Assembly: GCA_905201505.1 (NCBI GenBank)
Contig: CAJKOJ010000063.1
Coordinates: forward strand, 1 to 11,201
Length of the DNA stretch: 11,201 nt
DNA from: an uncultured Eubacteriales bacterium
GTDB taxonomy: Bacteria > Bacillota > Clostridia > Lachnospirales > CAG-274
Direction: 5' to 3'
This document shows positions 8,089-11,201 of this stretch, in pieces. Below the pieces are notes generated by a model, which made no database searches, was not told the DNA's origin, and saw only the letters and a program-made list of their open reading frames with translations. The number at the start of each line of letters is the position of its first letter. The stretch's first letter is position 1. The position numbers and the translations under genes were made by a program.

Positions 8089-8123
8089 AAAAACGGCAGT
8101 ATTAACATCACACTGCCGTTTTT
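8089..8123 (-). terminator. Intrinsic terminator of purH
   Basis: A perfect 12-base-pair inverted repeat (AAAAACGGCAGT and ACTGCCGTTTTT) surrounds an 11-base loop, 10 bases after the purH stop. On the minus strand the stem ends in five T. The structure is symmetrical enough to work in both directions, but only purH transcription is expected to reach it. Confidence 0.93.
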
Positions 8124-8133
8124 ATAATTAATT

Positions 8134-9684
8134 TTAATGTCTGAAATGACGCATACCTGTAAATACCATAGCAATACCATACTTGTTGCATGCATCAATA
8201 CTGTCCTGATCTCTTACAGAGCCTCCCGGCTGAATAATACATGTAATACCGGCCTTAGCAGCAGCTTCTACACAATCATCAAATGGGAAGAAAGCGTCAC
8301 TTGCCAATGCAGCACCCTTAACAGCATCTGCACCTAACTGCTTTGTACCATGATCAATTGCCTGCTCAGTTGCCCAAATTCTGTTTACCTGTCCCGGACC
8401 AACACCGACAGACTGCTTATTCTTGCCAATTGCAATGCCATTAGACTTAGTATACTTTACAATCTTCCATGTAAATAATAAGTCTTCCATTTCCTCAGGT
8501 GTCGGTGCTCTGTCAGTTACAACATTTAACTCACCCTCAAGCAATTTGTTGTCAATATCCTGTATAAGTATACCGCCGCTTACTTTCTTTATATCAAAAG
8601 CAGTTTCAGGCTGTTTTCTTTCAATATTATCAAGTTTCAACAGTCTTATATTTTTCTTCTTTGTAAGTATTTCAAGAGCATCATCATCAAATCCCGGAGC
8701 TAATATGATTTCAAGGAAAATCTTTGACATTTCCTCAGCTGTTGCTTTATCAATTACTCTGTTTGCACATACAATACCTCCAAATATAGAAACAGGATCT
8801 GTACTATACGCTTTTGTATACGCCTCATAAATATCCTTACCGCTTGCTACACCGCAAGGATTAGAATGCTTGCAGGCAACAACTGTAGGTTCATCATATT
8901 CCTTTAAAAGCTCTAATGCACCATGTGTATCATTAATATTGTTAAAAGACAATTCTTTGCCATGTAACTGTTCTATACCTGTAAGCATACCTGAATTATC
9001 CCCTACTTCCTTATAGAAGGCAGCTGCCTGATGAGGATTTTCACCATATCTCATATCCTGTACCTTTTCAAATGTCATAGAAATAGTATCAGGATACTTT
9101 GGAAGACCTGCCTTATCTTTAAGATAATTAGCAATCATAGAATCATAATATGCAGTATGATTAAATACCTTAGCAGCTAAATAGAAGTTAGTTTTAACTG
9201 AAACCTTTTTATTTTCTTTCAGCTCATTTATTACCTGCTCATAGTCAGCAGGATCAATAATTACAGACACGTCCTGATAATTTTTTGCAGCAGCTCTCAG
9301 CATTGTAGGACCGCCAATATCAATGTTTTCTATAGCGTCCTCTAATGTTACACCAGGTTTCATAATTGTCTGCTTAAATGGATATAAATTAACAATAACA
9401 AGATCAATTAAATCCACATTAAGTTCTTTAACCTGTGCCATATGTTCAGGATTACTTCTCATCGCCAAAAGACCTGCATGAATATTAGGATGAAGTGTCT
9501 TTACTCTGCCATCTAAACACTCAGGAAAACCTGTAACCTCTGATATACCTATTACAGGAAGACCGACCTCCTTTAACTTGTTGTAAGTACCGCCTGTAGA
9601 AACAATTTCAATTCCCAATTCATTAAGCTTGGTTGCAAATTCCACAATTCCTGTTTTGTCAGAAACACTTATTAAAGCTCTCAT
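8134..9684 (-). CDS. purH: Bifunctional AICAR formyltransferase / IMP cyclohydrolase PurH
   Basis: PurH carries out the last two steps of IMP synthesis: it formylates AICAR (ZMP) with 10-formyl-tetrahydrofolate, then closes the ring to IMP. The protein is 516 residues, normal for the family. The N-terminal cyclohydrolase domain (about 1-200) has ISVSDKTG at 5-12, STGGTYNKL at 29-37, VKTLHPNIHAGLL at 61-73 and IDIGGPTMLRAAAKN at 121-135. The C-terminal transformylase domain has MRYGENPHQAAAFY at 211-224 and the catalytic Lys-His pair K272-H273 in ACKHSNPCGVA. It ends with the expected MVFTGMRHFRH. I chose the ATG at 9684 because GGAGGT lies seven bases upstream and MRALISVSDKTG is the conserved N-terminus. 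A longer frame opening at 9738 would begin inside the riboswitch terminator and is rejected. It stands alone here, away from other pur genes, with its own riboswitch, promoter and terminator. Confidence 0.98.
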   Translation of the reverse strand: MRALISVSDKTGIVEFATKLNELGIEIVSTGGTYNKLKEVGLPVIGISEVTGFPECLDGRVKTLHPNIHAGLLAMRSNPEHMAQVKELNVDLIDLVIVNLYPFKQTIMKPGVTLEDAIENIDIGGPTMLRAAAKNYQDVSVIIDPADYEQVINELKENKKVSVKTNFYLAAKVFNHTAYYDSMIANYLKDKAGLPKYPDTISMTFEKVQDMRYGENPHQAAAFYKEVGDNSGMLTGIEQLHGKELSFNNINDTHGALELLKEYDEPTVVACKHSNPCGVASGKDIYEAYTKAYSTDPVSIFGGIVCANRVIDKATAEEMSKIFLEIILAPGFDDDALEILTKKKNIRLLKLDNIERKQPETAFDIKKVSGGILIQDIDNKLLEGELNVVTDRAPTPEEMEDLLFTWKIVKYTKSNGIAIGKNKQSVGVGPGQVNRIWATEQAIDHGTKQLGADAVKGAALASDAFFPFDDCVEAAAKAGITCIIQPGGSVRDQDSIDACNKYGIAMVFTGMRHFRH

Positions 9685-9690
9685 TTTTTT

Positions 9691-9698
9691 ACCTCCTG
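9691..9698 (-). promoter_or_regulatory. purH ribosome binding site
   Basis: CAGGAGGT on the minus strand lies six to seven A residues before the ATG at 9684. This strong site decides the purH start against the upstream in-frame ATG at 9738, which has no such site and lies in the terminator stem. Confidence 0.9.
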
Positions 9699-9704
9699 AA
9701 ATGA

Positions 9705-9756
9705 TAATAAAATAAAAAATGCCGCACCTTATGGGCATTTTGCCCAGACGGTCGGC
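9705..9756 (-). terminator. Riboswitch-controlled intrinsic terminator upstream of purH
   Basis: In the minus-strand RNA, the arm GCCGACCGTCTGGGCA (9741-9756) can pair with TGCCCATAAGGTGCGGC (9721-9737). The inner six pairs, TGGGCA with TGCCCA, are perfect, and ACC-GGT and GCCG-CGGC pair outside an internal bulge. The T-rich run at 9705-9720 follows. The 5' arm contains the strand that the ZTP aptamer needs for its P3 helix and pseudoknot (9742-9756), so terminator and folded aptamer exclude each other. ZTP or ZMP binding should therefore allow transcription into purH. Confidence 0.85.
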
Positions 9757-9812
9757 TTATTAACTGCTGCACTCCCATGTGGTTATCCACTTTTCCGTCA
9801 GTTATGCAGCTT
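9742..9812 (-). promoter_or_regulatory. ZTP riboswitch (pfl RNA) controlling purH
   Basis: The purH leader folds as a ZTP/ZMP-sensing aptamer. On the minus strand, P1 is GCTGCA (9805-9810) with TGCAGC (9766-9771), extendable by one G-U pair. The conserved internal stretch ACTGACGG follows. P2 is GTGG-ATAA-CCAC (9779-9790), then the conserved-looking ATGGGAGTG. After a linker of nine bases, P3 has GCC (9754-9756) closing on GGGC (9742-9745). The long-range pseudoknot pairs GACGG (9795-9799) with CCGTC (9747-9751). In the usual consensus these strands are GGCG and CGCC-like; here a G-to-A change on one strand is matched by C-to-T on the other, which supports real pairing. The CCGTCTGGGC block is the class hallmark. 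The ZTP class is known to sit before purH and one-carbon genes; no ligand binding has been shown for this copy. Confidence 0.9.
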
Positions 9813-9820
9813 CTATACCT

Positions 9821-9849
9821 AATATAACAATTTTAAATAATTTTGTCAA
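9821..9849 (-). promoter_or_regulatory. purH promoter, vegetative type
   Basis: On the minus strand, a perfect -35 TTGACA (9844-9849) and -10 TATATT (9821-9826, five of six) are separated by 17 bases. The start point would fall around 9813-9815, just before the P1 helix of the riboswitch, which is the expected arrangement. The remaining 144 bases to cotJA belong to the divergent cotJ side. Confidence 0.9.
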
Positions 9850-9931
9850 TAGAAAATGACATATTTTGCAACTATATTAAACAATGTTTTTATATTTTAA
9901 ATAAAATATGAAGAGTACAAAGTTTTTGATT

Positions 9932-9960
9932 TTCACACTTTTTTTTATCATACATATACT
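9932..9960 (+). promoter_or_regulatory. Putative cotJ operon promoter with overlapping motifs
   Basis: TTCACA (9932-9937) and TATACT (9955-9960), 17 bases apart, each match the vegetative sigma consensus at five of six positions. Overlapping this, CATACATA (9949-9956) resembles the -10 of the mother-cell factor SigE (CATACAnT) and, extended to 9958, fits the SigK -10 pattern CATA-N4-TA. A SigE-type -35 is weak (TGATTTT at 9927-9933). cotJ of B. subtilis is transcribed by SigE, so mother-cell control is expected from family knowledge, but the sequence alone does not decide. Confidence 0.45.
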
Positions 9961-9993
9961 GTAATTGAACTAAAATTATAGGTGGTGAATTAA

Positions 9994-10182
9994 ATGGCAG
10001 TTTGTAAAGAATCAGGATCTATGCATAGTGAAAAATGCGTTCCTTTTGAAACACCAATTTTCCCGGACAGATTAGCAAGGGCATATGTTCCATTTCAAAA
10101 AATATGTGATTATTTTGAACCTGTTGAAGCCTTAAAAAACGGAACAATCTTTCCAAGTTTATATAGCCCTTTTAAATATTGA
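9994..10182 (+). CDS. cotJA: Spore coat-associated protein CotJA
   Basis: This is a 62-residue CotJA homologue, a small structural component linked to assembly of the inner spore coat together with CotJB and CotJC. The recognisable core is RLARAYVPFQKICDYFEP at about 26-43, followed by EALKNGTIFPSLYSPF at 45-60, which matches the family pattern of an AYVPxQ motif and a GTxFPxL ending. It is shorter than the B. subtilis protein, mainly at the termini. Three cysteines (C4, C15 and C38) could be crosslinked in the coat; that is inference. The ATG has AGGTGGTG at suitable spacing. It is the first gene of a three-gene operon, with the next start 12 bases after its stop, and is divergent from purH. 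Confidence 0.92.
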   Translation: MAVCKESGSMHSEKCVPFETPIFPDRLARAYVPFQKICDYFEPVEALKNGTIFPSLYSPFKY

Positions 10183-10194
10183 CGGAGGTAAATT

Positions 10195-10473
10195 ATGAGT
10201 GAAAAAGAATTATTAAAATGTCTGACAGTTCTTGACTTTATGGCTGTTGATTTACAGCTTTATCTTGATACACACCCTGATGATGCAGATGCTTTGCAAA
10301 AATACAATTCTACTATTAAAGAAGCTGATATGCTCAGAAGCCAGTATGAAAAAGAGTTTGGTCCTCTATTCTCATTCCGTTCTTATAACCACGGCAGCAG
10401 ATTTAATTGGGTTGATGATCCATGGCCATGGGAAAGAAGTGCTAATTTTAGAATTGATGAGGGGGATAACTAA
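10195..10473 (+). CDS. cotJB: Spore coat protein CotJB
   Basis: CotJB is a small spore coat protein that is made with CotJA and CotJC in the mother cell. The 92-residue sequence has the family signature: a short helix LLKCLTVLDFMAVDLQLYLDTHP (assessed as segments 6-16 and 17-28, with LYLDTHP at 22-28), then DADALQKYN at 31-39, and a C-terminal WVDDPWPWE block at 73-81 that is diagnostic. No signal peptide or membrane segment is present. GGAGG lies six bases before the ATG, and the gene starts 12 bases after cotJA. Its stop directly abuts the cotJC start, with the cotJC ribosome site inside its last codons, so the two are probably translationally coupled. A frame at 10232-10510 on the same strand is only an overlapping shadow. 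Confidence 0.94.
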   Translation: MSEKELLKCLTVLDFMAVDLQLYLDTHPDDADALQKYNSTIKEADMLRSQYEKEFGPLFSFRSYNHGSRFNWVDDPWPWERSANFRIDEGDN

Positions 10474-11154
10474 ATGTTTATATATGAAAAAAAGCTTGAA
10501 TTTCCTGTAAAAATATGTAAAACAGATCCCAAACTTGCAAATCTTATACTTACACAGTTTGGCGGAGCTGATGGAGAACTTGCTGCATCACTCAGGTATT
10601 TCAGTCAGAAATTTGATATGGTAACACCTGAGGCAAAAGCAACATTAAACGATATCGCAACAGAAGAACTTGCACATCTTGAAATGATTGGTTCAATATG
10701 CCTGCAATTAAGCGAAAATGCTGATCCTGAATTAATAAAGAAATCAGGATTTGATAAATATTATGTAGACCATGGCACAGGAATATATCCTTCAAACCCC
10801 GGAGGTACACCATTTACAGCTGCATATTTACAGTCAAAAGGTGACCCTATTACCAATCTTTATGAAGATATGGCAGCTGAGCAAAAAGCCCGTACAACTT
10901 ATGAGTACCTTATGGAAATGACTGATGATCCCGACGTTATTTCACCTTTAAAATTTTTAAGAGAAAGAGAAGTCGTTCATTTTCAGAGATTCGGTGAAGC
11001 ATTAAGAAAAGTTCAGGATTATGTTGATGCTAAGCGTCAGTTTACAATGCCAAAATGTGACTTGTGCAGACCTAAACGTGAGCCTGTAAACAAACCTAAA
11101 TGCGATTCATCATGCAATTTAAAACGTGATACAGAATGTAAGAGATGCAAATAA
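10474..11154 (+). CDS. cotJC: Spore coat manganese catalase CotJC
   Basis: CotJC belongs to the manganese catalases, which decompose hydrogen peroxide at a dimanganese centre in a four-helix bundle. All five expected metal ligands are present: E35 in GADGELAASL, E65 and H68 in TEELAHLE, E136 in AAEQKAR and H169 in EREVVHF. Activity is therefore plausible; in the spore coat it may protect against peroxide or help drive crosslinking, which is inference. The catalase domain ends near residue 190. The remaining residues (about 191-226) form a Lys/Arg-rich tail with six cysteines: C195, C198, C210, C214, C222 and C225. CotJC of B. subtilis is about 189 residues, so the tail is an extension. The ATG directly follows the cotJB stop, with GAGGGGG eight bases upstream. 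No terminator is visible in the 47 bases that remain. Confidence 0.95.
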   Translation: MFIYEKKLEFPVKICKTDPKLANLILTQFGGADGELAASLRYFSQKFDMVTPEAKATLNDIATEELAHLEMIGSICLQLSENADPELIKKSGFDKYYVDHGTGIYPSNPGGTPFTAAYLQSKGDPITNLYEDMAAEQKARTTYEYLMEMTDDPDVISPLKFLREREVVHFQRFGEALRKVQDYVDAKRQFTMPKCDLCRPKREPVNKPKCDSSCNLKRDTECKRCK

Positions 11155-11201
11155 TTTATAACTTTAATAAATAATAAGTAACAGATTATATATGCCAGAG
11201 C

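Noticed and set aside
9783..9791. DnaA-box-like TTATCCACT
   Set aside because: It matches the box at eight of nine positions but is the P2 hairpin region of the ZTP riboswitch; there is no cluster of boxes and no origin gene nearby. A similar TTTTCCACA near 8068 is also isolated.
10232..10510. 92-codon plus-strand frame overlapping cotJB and cotJC
   Set aside because: It is out of frame with the clear CotJB protein, has no good ribosome site, and its translation has no family resemblance.
10601..10813. Minus-strand 70-codon open frame inside cotJC
   Set aside because: It lies wholly antisense to a well-supported manganese catalase, covers conserved catalytic codons, and has no recognisable family features.
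11155..11201. cotJ operon terminator or further gene
   Set aside because: The last 47 bases are AT-rich with no inverted repeat or supported start; anything further lies outside the window.

Overview
The window is chromosomal DNA from a low-GC, spore-forming Firmicute, most likely a clostridium close to the Lachnospiraceae. Four things point there: strongly AT-rich coding and intergenic DNA with GGAGG-type ribosome binding sites, a dgt-dnaG-rpoD-trmK-nif3-nucleoside kinase gene order of the clostridial kind, a ZTP riboswitch in front of purH, and a cotJABC spore coat operon. I see no mobile element, CRISPR array, tRNA or rRNA, and no sign of recent transfer.

Layout, following transcription. 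On the minus strand, bases 7212 down to 15 form a co-directional run: a dGTPase-like HD hydrolase (dgt), DNA primase (dnaG), the housekeeping sigma factor (rpoD), a hairpin terminator or attenuator, tRNA m1A22 methyltransferase (trmK), a Nif3/YqfO family metal protein, and a TGS-domain nucleoside kinase. This is the Gram-positive form of the macromolecular synthesis operon, joining nucleotide supply, replication priming, transcription initiation and tRNA modification. Upstream of it, also on the minus strand, lie two single-gene units. mntP (manganese exporter) has its own consensus-like promoter and terminator. purH (last two steps of IMP synthesis) is bounded by a strong terminator downstream and by a promoter, a ZTP aptamer and an intrinsic terminator upstream.

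At 9994-11154 the strand switches and a tight cotJA-cotJB-cotJC operon encodes spore coat components, including a manganese catalase with all five expected metal ligands and an unusual cysteine-rich C-terminal tail. The 309-base divergent spacer 9685-9993 is almost fully accounted for by the purH riboswitch and promoter and by the cotJ promoter.

The most informative regulatory element is the purH leader. ZMP/AICAR is the PurH substrate and ZTP signals shortage of 10-formyl-tetrahydrofolate, so the RNA would match purH transcription to substrate accumulation. I found no convincing wholly novel system. The items worth a second look are the riboswitch variant, the CotJC tail, the hairpin between rpoD and trmK, and a palindrome in the mntP promoter.
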